Shown piece after piece: positions 34,593 through 45,110 of a stretch of 64,000 bases of DNA. The DNA lies in the NCBI GenBank assembly GCA_007570785.1, contig ML661885.1:31561339-31625338 (forward strand), in the 5' to 3' direction. Source of the stretch: Antilocapra americana. Lineage: Eukaryota; Chordata; Mammalia; Artiodactyla; Antilocapridae. The notes under the pieces are model-generated. The model was not told the DNA's origin. It saw nothing but the letters and a program-made list of their open reading frames with translations, and searched no databases. Every line of letters starts with the position of its first letter. Positions within the stretch are counted from its first letter, which is position 1. A program made the position numbers and the translations under genes.

Positions 34593-34851
34593 CACTCAGT
34601 TATAGAGAAGCAGGATAATATAGTAATCAAGAGTAGAGGTTTCTGTGATCTAAGATTCAGATGGGGGGGCAAATCAAAAAGGGAAAGACAGCAGAGGAAG
34701 ATTAACTGTGTAGAGTCTGAGGCAGATAATGCACTGGAATTTCCATAGAGGATTGCTTATTATGGCTGAGTCTCTTAAAAAGTGAGGTATTTGTGTCCAA
34801 ACATAAGCCTATTTTTAAAGAATATAGAGTCTAAAATACTCTTTTGTCATG
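34593..34851. other. Unassigned spacer between LTRs
   Basis: AT-rich sequence with a G-run at about 34663-34670. No repeat recognised. Confidence 0.3.
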
Positions 34852-34855
34852 CAAT

Positions 34856-35350
34856 TGTTGCAGAGAGGAAGCCAATTCTGACTCCATGTTGGAGACTGTA
34901 TCTTTGACTTGCTTTCATTATAATCATACTCAATGGCTTGCCTGGAGGACCCTGCCCCTCTGCTTGACTGTAAACTAAAATGCGTTTGTTCAGCTCATGG
35001 AGAGATAGTTTGTCCCTGCCCTGTGAATAGAAGAGAGTAACACACCCCTTCTGACATGGACATTCCCTTGGGGATGTTTTGCAAGACTGAAAACCCTTTC
35101 ACTTAACTTCCCCACTGCATCTCCCTCTCTATTCTGCCTTTTGACTTCAGTTCCTCACTGCTTCTTTCTTTCTGATCTATAAAAGAACCTGGCATCCAGA
35201 CCCCAATAAGATGGTTATTTTGAGGTGCTAGCCTGCCTTCTTCTCAGTCTGCGGGCTCTCAGGTTAAAGTCTTTCTTTGCCTCAACACCTCGTCTCTCGG
35301 ATTCATTGGCCTGTGGTGTGGCAAGCAGAGCAAGCTTGGACTTGGTAACA
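34856..35350 (+). mobile_element. ERV1-type solo LTR
   Basis: A 495-bp LTR from 'TGTTGCAGAG' to 'GGTAACA', flanked by a 4-bp duplication 'caat' (34852-34855, 35351-35354), the size typical of class I (gammaretrovirus-like) integrations. It has a TATA box (35178-35184). Downstream it has the class I R/U5 signature 'cagtctgcgggctctcagg', 'ttaaagtctttctttgcctc' and 'ctcggattcattggcctgtg'. No internal retroviral genes adjoin it. Confidence 0.85.
35178..35184 (+). promoter_or_regulatory. ERV1 LTR TATA box
   Basis: TATAAAA in 'tctataaaagaacc', ~70 bases upstream of the 'cagtctgcgggctct' R region. Confidence 0.65.
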
Positions 35351-35354
35351 CAAT

Positions 35355-36394
35355 GACATCGAAAGAGAAATAATGTTGCTTTCATACTGGATGGAAATTA
35401 AACCTGTGAATTATTGAACATTAAGTGATATTATATGTGTCTTGCCTACTTAAGCTCTTTCATTTTCTTAAAGAAAATAGAGATACACATGTTTGAAAGA
35501 ATTTATATGCTGAGATCATAACATGATGAAATTATGCCAAAAAACAGAAGAATTCCTTAACTAAAATGTTAATAAAAGGAAAAATGGCCAGTGAAACTGT
35601 AGATTGGTGCCTAACATAAATGCTTTGTAAAAAGAGAAATTATTTTAAAACTTAAAAATGTTTTCATTTAATGAAATAGAGACTCATAAAATATAAGATT
35701 TATTGTTTCACTTTATGTTCTGTGTTAAAACCTAGGGTAAAACACTTCTTAGGCATTGCTAATAAAACATCACCATGTAATGCATTTAAAGGTGTCAAGT
35801 TGGCTATAATGGGTAAGTTTTAAGTTACTGCAAATTAAAATAATGAGCATGTATATAAAAGTATGACTCCTATTTTCATAGAATTTAAATTCATTGGAAA
35901 GAGAGATGTATACAAGTGGACAATTTCAACAAAATATTAAGAGTTATAATGGAGTTAAGTACAAGATGAAGAGAAAAGAGTTCCTGAGTCTTTATTTTTA
36001 ATTTTTAATTGCATATTGTTTTGGTTTTTTTTCTTGTATATCCTTTTTTTCTTTTCTTCAAGTTTAATTCCTGACTCTTTCATGAGAGTCAGGGAAGACC
36101 ACAGAGAGAGTGACACAGGAGTGCTTGTTAGGTGAAGAGCACAATGTGAAAACATGAGAGAACATTTCATCTTTAAGGAGCTAAAATAGTATGATGTTTC
36201 TGCAACTTAAAGCATCAAAGAAAATGCCTAAGGGAAAAACTGGGCAAGTAAGCAGGGACTAAATCACGGAGTTGTACTGCCCAGGAATCAACATCATATC
36301 TTATAGTGAAAATGTACAAATTGAAGAATTTTGTAGTTCCATGACTTGGAAAATACATCATTATTTACAATGTCCATTAAAAAAATTCACAACC
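35355..36394. other. Unassigned AT-rich sequence
   Basis: No gene or recognised repeat. The T-rich patch around 35985-36060 produces a chance minus-strand frame. Confidence 0.4.
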
Positions 36395-36832
36395 TAAAAG
36401 TTGAGAGTTATGAAATTTTTAGGACTTCAAGCTCAGGAGGCAGCATCTCAAGCAAACCTGAGAGAACTGCTCTGAGAATATGAGGGGGGAACTAGGATAT
36501 ATAGGAGTTTTGCAATGAAAGCCAGGTAATAGGAACAAAAAATAACTGTTAGTTAAAGTAAAGTAGAGCTCCCAAGGAATTTATGCTTTTCTGGGTATAG
36601 AAAAATGCAAATATACATGTTCATCAATATCATCTCTTTGATATGTACCTCAGCTATCTGGGGGACAGTATCCTGTGTTTTCACATTCTGAGTTTCATCA
36701 GGTCTCACCATAGGGAGTGGCTACAGTTTGATGGCTGCTAGATGGTAGACCTTCTTTCCTTCCTGAGTTCCCCCAGGGCTCAATGGCTCACCTTTGAAAG
36801 GCTGTGATTGCTGATAATGGTGCTATCCTTTG
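36395..36832 (-). mobile_element. ERVL-like LTR, antisense
   Basis: 'gacttcaagctcaggaggca', 'actaggatatataggagttt', 'tttgatatgtacctcagcta' and 'tttgaaaggctgtgattgct' follow a common mammalian LTR in antisense. It ends just before the BovB at 36841. Confidence 0.6.
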
Positions 36833-36840
36833 TTTACTGA

Positions 36841-38590
36841 TCAGTTCAGTTCAGTCACTCAGTCCTGTCACACTCTGTGACCCCAGAAACTGAAGCACAC
36901 CAGGCTTCCCTGTCCATCACCAACTCCCAGAGCTTACTCAAACTCATGTCCATTGAGTCAGTGATGCCATCCAACCATCTCATCCTCTGTTGTCCCCTTC
37001 TCTCACCTTCAATTATTCCCAGCATCAGGTCTTTTCAAATGAGTCAGTTCTTCACATAAGGTGGCCAAAGTATTGGAGTTTCAGCTTCAGCATCAGTCCT
37101 TCCAATGAATATGCAGGATGGATTTCCTTTTAGGATGAACTGGTTGGATCTCCTTGCAGTCCAAGGGACTCTCAAGAGTCTTCTCCCACACCACAGTTCA
37201 AAAGCATCAATTCTTTGATACTCAGCTTTCTTTATATTCCAACTCTCACATCCCCACATGACCACTGGAAAAACCATAGCCTTGACTATATGAACCTTTG
37301 TTGACTAAGTAATGTCTCTGCTTATTAATACACTGTCTAGGTTGGTCAGAGCTTTTCTTCCAAGGAGCAAGCATCTTTTAATTTCACAGCTTCAGTCACC
37401 ATTTGCAGTGATTTTGGAGCTCCAAAAAATAAAGTCTGACACTATTTCCACTGTTTCCCCATCTATTTACTATGAAGTGATGGGACCAGATACCATGATC
37501 TTAGTTTTCTGAATGTTGAGCTTTAAGCCAACTTTTTCACTCTCCTCTTTCATATTCATCAAGAAGTTCTTTAGTTCTTCTTCACTTTCTGCCATGAAGG
37601 TGGTGTTATCTGTGTATATAAGGTTATTGATATTTCTCCCAGAAATCTTGATACCAGCTTGTGCTTCATCCAGCCCAGTGTTTCTCATGATGTACTCTAT
37701 ATATAAGTTAAATAAGCAGGGGGACAATATATACCCTAAACGTACTCCTTTTCCTATTTGGAACCAATCTGTTGTTACATGTCCAGTTCTAACTGTAGCT
37801 CCCTGACCTGCCTACAGATTTCTCAAGAGGCAGGTCAAGTGATCTAGTATTCCCATCTCTTTCAGAATTTTCCACAGTTTGTTGTGATTCACACAGTCAA
37901 AGGCTTTGGCATAGTCAATAAAGCAGAAATAGATGTTTTTCTGGAACTCTCTTGCTTTTTTGATGATCCAGCAGATGCAGGCAATTTGATCTCTGGTTCC
38001 TCTGCCTTCTCTAAAACCAGCTTGAACATCTGGAAGTTCTCAGTTCACGTACTGTTGAAGCCTGGCTTGGACAATTTTGAGCATTACTTTGCTAGCATAT
38101 GAGATGAGTGCAATTGTGCAGTAGTTTGAGCATTCTTTGGCATTGCCTTTCTTTGGGATTGGAATGAAAACTGACCTTTTCTAGTCCTGTGCCGCTGCTG
38201 AGTTTTCCAAATTTGCTGGCATATTGAGTGCAGCACTTCCACAACATCATCTTTCAGTATTTGAAATAGTTCAACTGGAATTCCATCACCTCCACTAGCT
38301 TTGTTTGTAGTGATCCTTTCTAAGGCCCACTTGACTTCACATTCCATGATATCTGGCTCTAGGTGAGTGATCATACCATTGTGATTACCTAGGTTGTGAA
38401 GATCTTTTTTGTATAGTTCTTCTGTGTGTTCTTGCCACCTCTTCTTAATATCTTCTGCTTCTGTTAGGTCCCTACCATTTCTGTCCTTTATTGTGGCATA
38501 TTTGCATGAAATGTTCCGTTGGTATATCTTGAAGCAATATATTGCTTGATTTTCTTGAAGCAATCTCTGGCCTTTCCCATTCTGTTGTTT
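36841..38590 (-). mobile_element. Longest BovB copy (about 1.75 kb)
   Basis: BovB antisense from its 3' end (left) through most of the reverse transcriptase domain. Minus-strand frames: 38084-38563 (159 codons) with 'IKDRNGRDLTEAEDIKKRWQ' and 'TTNKASGGDGIPVELFQILK' (RT fingers); 37470-37727 with 'SPCLFNLYIEYIMRN' and 'NNLIYTDNTTF', where the catalytic YADD motif has become YTDN; 37044-37277 with the C-terminal '[10 protein letters not shown]'. Frameshifts separate these frames and the endonuclease domain is missing, so it cannot be active. Confidence 0.96.
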
Positions 38591-38772
38591 GCTATTCTAT
38601 TGTTTATGGATAGGGCAGGCAATATTCCATTTCTCAGTAGGAATCTGTTTATATAAGTCATTACTATTACATGATGTGAGACTGTGATTTATAAGAAATG
38701 TGTCTGTTTTGTTGTTCAGTTTCTCATAAGTTTCAAATAGCAGTAAATTAATAAATAAAATAGTGGTTTCAT
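38591..38772. other. Short unassigned spacer
   Basis: AT-rich DNA between BovB and the next SINE. No feature seen. Confidence 0.3.
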
Positions 38773-38983
38773 GCTAAGTCTCATCAGTCATGTCTGACTC
38801 TTTGTGACCCTATGGACGGTAGCCCACTAGGCTCCTTGGTCCAAGGGATTCTCCAGGCAAGTATACTGGAGTGGGTTACCATGCCCTCCTATAGGGGATC
38901 TTCCCGACCCAGGGATGGAACCCATGTCTCATGTCTCCTGCGTTGGCAGGAGATTCCTCACCATGAGTGCCACCTGGTGGCAC
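38773..38983 (-). mobile_element. Bov-tA SINE, minus strand
   Basis: Tail 'agtcatgtctgactctttgt', middle 'ccaggcaagtatactggagt', 'gatcttcccgacccagggat', head 'gagtgccacctggtgg'. Full-length type. Confidence 0.94.
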
Positions 38984-39007
38984 TATCAAAGCAGTGAAAA
39001 AAAAGAA

Positions 39008-39123
39008 AGAAAGTGAAGTCACTCAGTGGTGTTCCACTCTTTGCCACCCCATGGACTGTAGCCTACCAGGTTCGTCCGTCCATTGGATTTTCCAGGCAAG
39101 AATGCTGGAGTGGGTTGCCATTA
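39008..39123 (-). mobile_element. Partial Bov-A SINE, tandem to the previous one
   Basis: 'gtgaagtcactcagtggtgt', 'ttccaggcaagaatgctgga' then a break at 'ggttgccatt'. It contains only the BovB-related half. The A/G-rich lead 'aaaagaaagaaagtgaagtc' resembles the linker between monomers of Bov-A2 dimers. Confidence 0.88.
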
Positions 39124-39339
39124 GTAGAAGAATGAAAAAATGTCTGTAATGGTTTTATAGGACAAATGAGTGGCTTCTTTAAATCTATTTCTAGCCCACA
39201 CTGACTTCACCAAACACTAGGCATATTTTGTTGGAACCATTGCTATACTTTTCCTATAGATACTATACCCAATGTAAATGCTGTGATGGAAATTATTACC
39301 AAACCAAACATGGATCTGCTCACTTGCATACAGTAAAGC

Positions 39340-39595
39340 CAATCTACTGACACCAAGTTGTAGTGAAGGAAAATGCAACATTTCTCATAAAGACACCAAT
39401 ACAAGGAGAAGGGGTGGCTTGTGGTCTAAACCCAAAACTCCCCAAAACATTTTTAAAGGCAAGTAAGGGAGAGCTGTACCAGGGTATGTGAGTGTTCCTA
39501 CACAATTCTCTGATTGGTTGCTGGTGATTATCTTTAGGTACCAGAAGGTCTGGAGGCTATCTGCTCAGGATCATCAATTAGTTAATCTCTTCCTT
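39340..39595 (-). mobile_element. LTR fragment, antisense
   Basis: 'agaaggggtggcttgtggtc', 'aaaactccccaaaacatttt', 'acacaattctctgattggtt' and 'atcaattagttaatctcttc' follow the same kind of mammalian LTR as at 32127-32924. It is cut by a SINE at 39598. Confidence 0.58.
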
Positions 39596-39597
39596 TT

Positions 39598-39798
39598 GGT
39601 GTTGGTGGTAAAGAATCTACCTGCAGTGTGGCAGACCTGGGTTCAATCCTTGGGTTGGGAAGATCCCTGGAAGAGGGCATGGCAACCCACTCCAGTATTC
39701 CTGCCTGGAGAATCCCCATGGACAGAGAAGCCTGGTGGGCTATAGCCCATGGGGTCACAAAGAGTTGTACATGATTGAGTGACTAAGCACACAAAGAC
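39598..39798 (+). mobile_element. Bov-tA SINE
   Basis: 'gttggtggtaaagaatctac', B-box-like 'gggttcaatccttgg', 'aacccactccagtattcctg' and 'ggtcacaaagagttgtacat'. The first bases of the head are missing. Confidence 0.94.
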
Positions 39799-40216
39799 AA
39801 ATTTATCTAAATTTAGTATAATTAGGAAGGATCTTGGGTTAGGAATAAAGAGATATTGGTTTTGGAGCTCTTCCTATTTTTATTCTCTAACTACCTATTA
39901 GCAGATTATGACTTAAAAACTAGCAAGAAAAGTGCTGATTAATGTAGTCTCTGTTCTCTTGATGAAACATCATATGAGCTTCGGAGAAAAGAGTTCTGAT
40001 TAGTAGCAATTAAATTTAAGATGTCATATTCTTATTTATGTTATTAACATTAACTATTAATTAAGGCCACAAAATATATGGATTTAAAGGTTTCAGTTTG
40101 TATTTTAGTATCTATACCATCTGTTTCCATGTATTTGTCACTTAATTTGAAAGATAGTAATACATAAGTAAACTCCACTTTCTGGATCTCACAAAGCCAT
40201 TTCCATGGTAAATTTT
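39799..40216. other. Unassigned sequence
   Basis: AT-rich, no gene or repeat recognised. Confidence 0.35.
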
Positions 40217-40248
40217 ACACGCACACACACAAACACACACACACACAT
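40217..40248. repeat. Imperfect (CA)n microsatellite
   Basis: CA run with a CG near the start and one AAA interruption. Confidence 0.93.
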
Positions 40249-40488
40249 GTAACTTGATGTATTATTATTGATATTATTATATGTAATTGTTACATATTAT
40301 ATGTTAATTTAAATATATATATTATCCTTGGTTTCATGTTGGAAAGGGAATATTTGGTGAATGAGGAATGAGATACAGAAGTTCGCTCATTAACAAAAAC
40401 ATAGTCTCTTTAACTATAAACAGCTAAAAATTATGATACAGCTTTTTGAAGGGTATGTACATTTCAGTTTGGGAGGTATATTGAAGTA

Positions 40489-40722
40489 TGTGTGTGTATG
40501 TGTGCATGCTCAATCGCTCAGGCACATCCAACTCTTTGCAATTCCATGGACTGTGGCCTGCCAGGTTCCTCTGTCCACGAGGTTTCCTAGGCAAGAACAC
40601 TGAAGTAGGTTGCCATTTCCTTCTGCATGGGATCTTCCTGAAGCAGAGATTGAACCGAAGTCTCCTGTATCTCCTGCACTGGCAGGCATATTCTTTACCA
40701 CTGCACCACCTGGGAAGTCCCC
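40489..40722 (-). mobile_element. Bov-tA SINE with TG-rich tail
   Basis: The complement of the SINE 3' tail is the short 'tgtgtgtatgtgtgcatg' run at 40489-40506. Then 'ctcaatcgctcaggcac', 'gatcttcctgaagcagagat' and head 'gcaccacctgggaagtccc' follow. A perfect 9-bp duplication 'attgaagta' flanks it (40480-40488, 40723-40731); the right copy is the first sequence of an L1 end, so the SINE landed at the L1 tip. Confidence 0.95.
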
Positions 40723-41512
40723 ATTGAAGTAGAATTGATTTATAATATTGTGTTTATTTCAGGTATACAGCACAGTGATTCAGTTATACACACACACAAA
40801 CACAAACTCACACTTATATTTATTATTCCTTTTCAGATTGCTTACCTTATAGGTTATTACAAAATACTGAATATAATTCCCTGTGCTATATGGTAGGCTC
40901 TTGTTGGTTATCTATTTTATATAGAGTAGTGTGTGTATGTTAATTCCAACCTCCTAATTTATTCCTCACTTCACCTCTCTTTCCCTTCTTTCCCTCTTGG
41001 TAACTGTAAGTTTGTTTTCTATGTCTGAGTCCCTTCTGATTTGTAAATAATTTGTGTTTTTTTACTTAGATTCCATGTATAAGTGATATCATGTGGCATT
41101 TACCTTTCTCTGTTTAACTTACTTCACTTAGTATGGTAATCCCTAGGTCGATCCATGTTAGAGCTGGCTGAATCCGAGCACACAATGTATCTTTCCATCT
41201 GTTTGCTGTCATACTCAATTTCATCAATATCTCATATTGATATTTTTCAGACAACAGGTCTTTTGTCTCTTTAGCTAGGTTTAGTCCTAGGTATTTTATT
41301 CTTTTTAATGTGATAATAAATGGGATTATTTCCTTGATTTCTCTTTCTGATATCTCATTGTTAGTATATAGAAATGCAACAGATTTCTGTATATTAATTT
41401 TGTATCCAGCAACTTACTGAGTTCACTGATGAGCTTTCATAGTTTTCTGGTAGTGTCTTTAGGATTTTCTATGTATAACATCATGTCATTGGCAGACAGT
41501 ATCAGTATGGAC
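40723..41512 (-). mobile_element. L1 fragment with internal deletion, antisense
   Basis: 40723 to about 41250 is L1 3'UTR in antisense ('attccctgtgctatatggta', 'ataagtgatatcatgtggca', 'acttcacttagtatggtaat'). From about 41265 the sequence is L1 ORF2 in antisense ('ttagctaggtttagtcctag', 'tagaaatgcaacagatttct', 'aacatcatgtcattggcaga'). The intervening ORF2 3' part is missing, so two distant L1 parts are joined. Confidence 0.85.
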
Positions 41513-41956
41513 AAACTCTTTTAATATATTTGGGGAAATGACCACATGTTATTCACAGGAGAAAACATCCAGGGGTTACTAAACAATTAATAGTTTATAA
41601 TGTTTACATCATCCTCACCAAATAATCCTGAATGTTCTCCTGCATATCACTCTGGGCTTGGCATAAATTTAAGTCAGTTAAATAATAAAAGGTTACAACA
41701 AAATACCAAAAACATAAACATGAACTTAAATAAAATCTACTTTAGTATACATTAAAATGAAAGGAAAAAAGGCTCCACTAAAAATAAAAAGTTAGACTTT
41801 ATCAGTCAAATATAATAGATATGCAAAACCTATGTCATACTCACCTCTTTTTCCACTAGCTCTGTGGTCCTCAGTTGTGAAGAAAGTAACCTTATTTGAC
41901 TGACTTCTTCCTGATTCTCTGACCAATCACAATCAGAGAAAGGGATTCATTATCAA
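41513..41956. other. Unassigned sequence
   Basis: AT-rich, no gene or clear repeat. Confidence 0.35.
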
Positions 41957-42207
41957 TGACCCTTTATCCACAGAGAATACATTCTAAGACCTCCAGCAGT
42001 TGCCTAAAAATATGAACAGTATTGAACCATTGAATAATGCTTTTCCTATACAAACATACCTATGATAAAGTTTAATTTATAAATAAGACATAATAAGAGA
42101 CAAATGCAATGCCTGATAATAAAACAGAACAATTATAAGAATACACTGTCATAAAAGTTGTATGAATATGGTTCCCCCTCTCAAAATATCTTTCTGTATA
42201 TGTTTAA

Positions 42208-42589
42208 TGTGCCAAAGAATTGATGTTTTTAGACTGTGGTGTTGGAGAAGAGTCTTGAGAGTCCCTTGGACTGCAAGGAGATCCAACCAGTCCATCCTAA
42301 AGGAAATCAGTCCTGAATATTCATTGGACAGACTGATGCTGAAGCTGAAACTCCAATATTTTGGCCTCCTGATGCAAAGAACTAACTCATTGGAAAAGAC
42401 CCTGATGCTGGGAAAGACTGAAGGCGAGAGGAGAAGGGGACGACAGAAGATGAGATGGTTGGATGGCATTACCGAATCAATAGACGTGAGTTTGCGTAGG
42501 CTCCGGGAGTTGGTGATGGACAGGGAAGTCTGGCATGCTGCAGTCCATGTGGTCACAAAGAGTCAGACACGACTGAGCGACTGAACTAG
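42208..42589 (+). mobile_element. BovB 3' portion nested in Tigger
   Basis: BovB sense strand from 'agaattgatgtttttagac' to 'cgactgagcgactgaacta'. The plus frame 42162-42584 encodes the BovB C-terminal part ('[17 protein letters not shown]', '[11 protein letters not shown]', '[19 protein letters not shown]') with no internal stop, but this is only a fragment. It interrupts the Tigger element. Confidence 0.93.
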
Positions 42590-42618
42590 ATGCCTATTTC
42601 ATCGTAACTAAGGATTCA

Positions 42619-42863
42619 TCACACACTGTGCCGATAACTTTTGCAGTCTGAGATGCAGTACCAAAATAGCATGTTTTTTTCCTTCTTCACAAATCCACAG
42701 AAAAAAGATTCATTCTTACCATAGATCTTAGCAACCTCAGCATACAGTTTCCTTTGTTTCCTTATTAAGTTAAGAATTTTCACCTTTTCATTCAGAAGCA
42801 CATTACAGCTTCTCCTTGGCTATTCGAATTGCCAGCATCACTACCCTTGGGCTTTGGGGCCAT
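42619..42863 (-). pseudogene. Tigger transposase N-terminal remnant
   Basis: On the minus strand an ATG at 42863 opens 'MAPKPKGSDAGNSNSQGE', and after a stop/frameshift a frame to 42619 reads 'LNEKVKILNLIRKQRKLYAE' and 'VAKIYGKNESFFCGFVKKEK'. This is the helix-turn-helix (CENP-B N-terminal) DNA-binding region of Tigger transposases, which binds the element's inverted repeats. The catalytic DDE domain is absent. It is a fossil, not a domesticated gene, because stops and the BovB insertion break it. Confidence 0.75.
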
Positions 42864-43140
42864 TATTAAGTGAAATAAGCATTGCTTGAGTTTGAGCACT
42901 GTGATATACCCACAGTCAGTCTGACAACTGAAGTGGTCACTAAGCGACTAAGGGGCAGTAATGCTAGACAAATGTATGATTCCTGTCCCGAGAGGTATGG
43001 TATGACATTTCATCACGCTACTCAGAACAAAATGTGATTTAAAACGGTAAGTGGTTTATTTATGGAATGCTGCATTTAATATTTCTAAACAGCAATTAAC
43101 CATGAATAGCTGAAACTGTAGAAAGTGAAACTGTGTGTGT

Positions 43141-43163
43141 GGGGAGGGTGGGGGCGGGCAGGG
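43141..43163 (+). other. Canonical G-quadruplex motif
   Basis: Five G-runs (4, 3, 5, 3 and 3 Gs) separated by loops of 1, 1, 1 and 2 bases satisfy the G3+N1-7 rule with very short loops. It sits at the right terminal repeat of the Tigger element, preceded by a (TG) run. Confidence 0.8.
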
Positions 43164-45110
43164 TGCTGTTGTAATCAAAAGTCATCATCTCTGCACATGG
43201 GTACCCAGTGCTCAGCAACACAATGCCTCTGTGTTAAACCTCAGCAAATAATAATGAGTCCTGCATTAATATTTCAGTTCTCTCTCCTCTTAGGCTGACA
43301 TAAAAATCAGTGCATGCCTTATGGTGACTACTGGTGTAGAGTTTGCCCTGCCTGTGCCTAGTCCCATGGCTAAGATATCCCCTGTAGATATATTTCTGCT
43401 TGATATCTAGTGTCTGGATCCTACTAGGTAAATTGGTAGATTCTGATATTCATCCTAGGGTTGACCAGCAAGGCATCTTTATTTGACAAGACAGTGCTCA
43501 AGGACTGAGCCATGTTCCTAATTAAAATAATGATATCAGTGCCCAGATACCCATTAAATATGTCGCTACCAGCCTGTGTCCCTAAATCCTTTCCTTCTGT
43601 CTGCTTGACACAAGTGGTGAGGAGAAAAAGTCTGACTGAAAATTGGGGTGGTGGACCAAAATGAGAAACATAATGGAGGCTTCGATACTTTCAGTGAAGA
43701 ATGAACAGTCTAAGCCAGCCAGTCCAAGTTTATTCTAATATGGCCTGACTTCACTATACAAGAGATCAAGTTATGCAGGTAGAAGCATCATTTACAAGCA
43801 CAATTCCTGTAGTTAAGAGATCCAAATCATATTTATAGAATGTGTGTCCAGGTTTGAGGATGAGACTAGTAAGCAGCCACATATCTTGGGAAATTTTCTT
43901 TAAAAATCTGGGTCAGGATCTAGTCCAAAACAGAGAATTCTTCAGAAGGAATCAAGGATAAGAGACTTGGACATAAGGTTATTCAACCTGACTTGCATTA
44001 ACAAAGGGCATCTGGGTTTAAATCTTCTCTGTGCATTAGAATGGAAGCAACACTGCAGAAATCTTACTAGTGAAAAATACATTTCTAATTACATCGGAAA
44101 AGACTTTCCCAACTGGTATTGAGTCTTTGATCTGGTATATTTGATATTTCCAATCTGAAACTTCCAAGACTTCAAAGCACATAGGTAACAAATGAATGTT
44201 AAGGATTACAAGTACTACAGAGTTGGAGTAGGAAATGAGTACAGTTGAATGGAACTCATGCCTAAAAAGGTAGGACTTAAACTGATAGTTGAAGGATAAA
44301 TGGGAAAAGTACATTAGAGTGATCAGAATACTCTATGTAGGACATAGATACTAATTAAAGGCCCAGAGACTGGAGAAATTTTCCTCTCGTTTCTGGGATA
44401 TAGGAAGCACTTGTTGTTATGTCTCTATCATGCTTGTTTTTGTTTAGATGATATAAGCATTTAGATGAATAAGGGTTAATTAGTATGTTATCTAAGAAAT
44501 TTTAATGAAAGAAGTGGATTTATAAAAGATCAGCTAACGTTGTTAAACTATAAGTTGTCTACTATACATCAAATTGCAGTGAAAAACAGAATTTTAAAAT
44601 TGATAAAAGGTAAAAATACATTTCTTTTACTTGGATTATAAAGCTCGAATTCACTTCTTCACTTGACTTTTTTCTAATGTTGAAAATTAGGAGAAGGCAA
44701 TGTGCAATGTGCAACAAATTCAAGTGGGAAAATTGAAAAACAAAAAATCCTATTCACCTGCTAATTCCTAGGGCATACAAAAGAGTATTAATGTCATATT
44801 TGATCTCATTCACTAATAGCCTGAACTAGAAATGAAGTCATCATTTTTTATTTTCTCAAAAAATAGACGTGTTACATAAGAGTCTGTAGTCCCAAAGTTA
44901 ACGTATTCTGACTTCATAATATAATCAAATACCGTGAGGTTACTGATGACACATAACTTCATGACCGATAAAATATATAATGTATACTGCTCTCATAAAG
45001 ATAAAGGTTACAGTTAGTAGGTTGCCTCTTTAGTAAGGTGCTTAAATGTATTATCGCAAATCTTTTATGCAGATCTTCATGGGTGGTCCCTCACAACTCT
45101 CAGATGTTTG
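43164..45110. other. Unassigned 1.9-kb stretch
   Basis: No gene or clear repeat. A 92-codon minus frame (44036-44314) has no motif. Confidence 0.4.

Larger units (their letters stand above)
41957..43150 (-). mobile_element. Tigger (pogo-type) transposon, split by BovB
   Basis: The left part (41957-42207) has 'gaccctttatccacagagaa', 'cctatgataaagtttaattt' and 'acactgtcataaaagttgta'. After the BovB the element continues with 'catcgtaactaaggattcat' and 'accatagatcttagcaacct' and ends in a TIR-like 'aattaaccatgaatagctga' and 'gaaactgtgtgtg'. The combined order fits a Tigger-family Tc1/mariner element encoding a CENP-B-like transposase on the minus strand. Most of the transposase gene is deleted. 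Confidence 0.8.

Noticed and set aside
36828..38611. Target-site duplication around the longest BovB
   Set aside because: 'ttgtttactga' and 'ttgtttatgga' are similar, but two mismatches and an unexplained 8-base gap next to the BovB end make this unreliable.
42162..42584. 140-codon plus-strand frame as a gene
   Set aside because: It is the C-terminal part of BovB in a truncated insertion, without start region or promoter.
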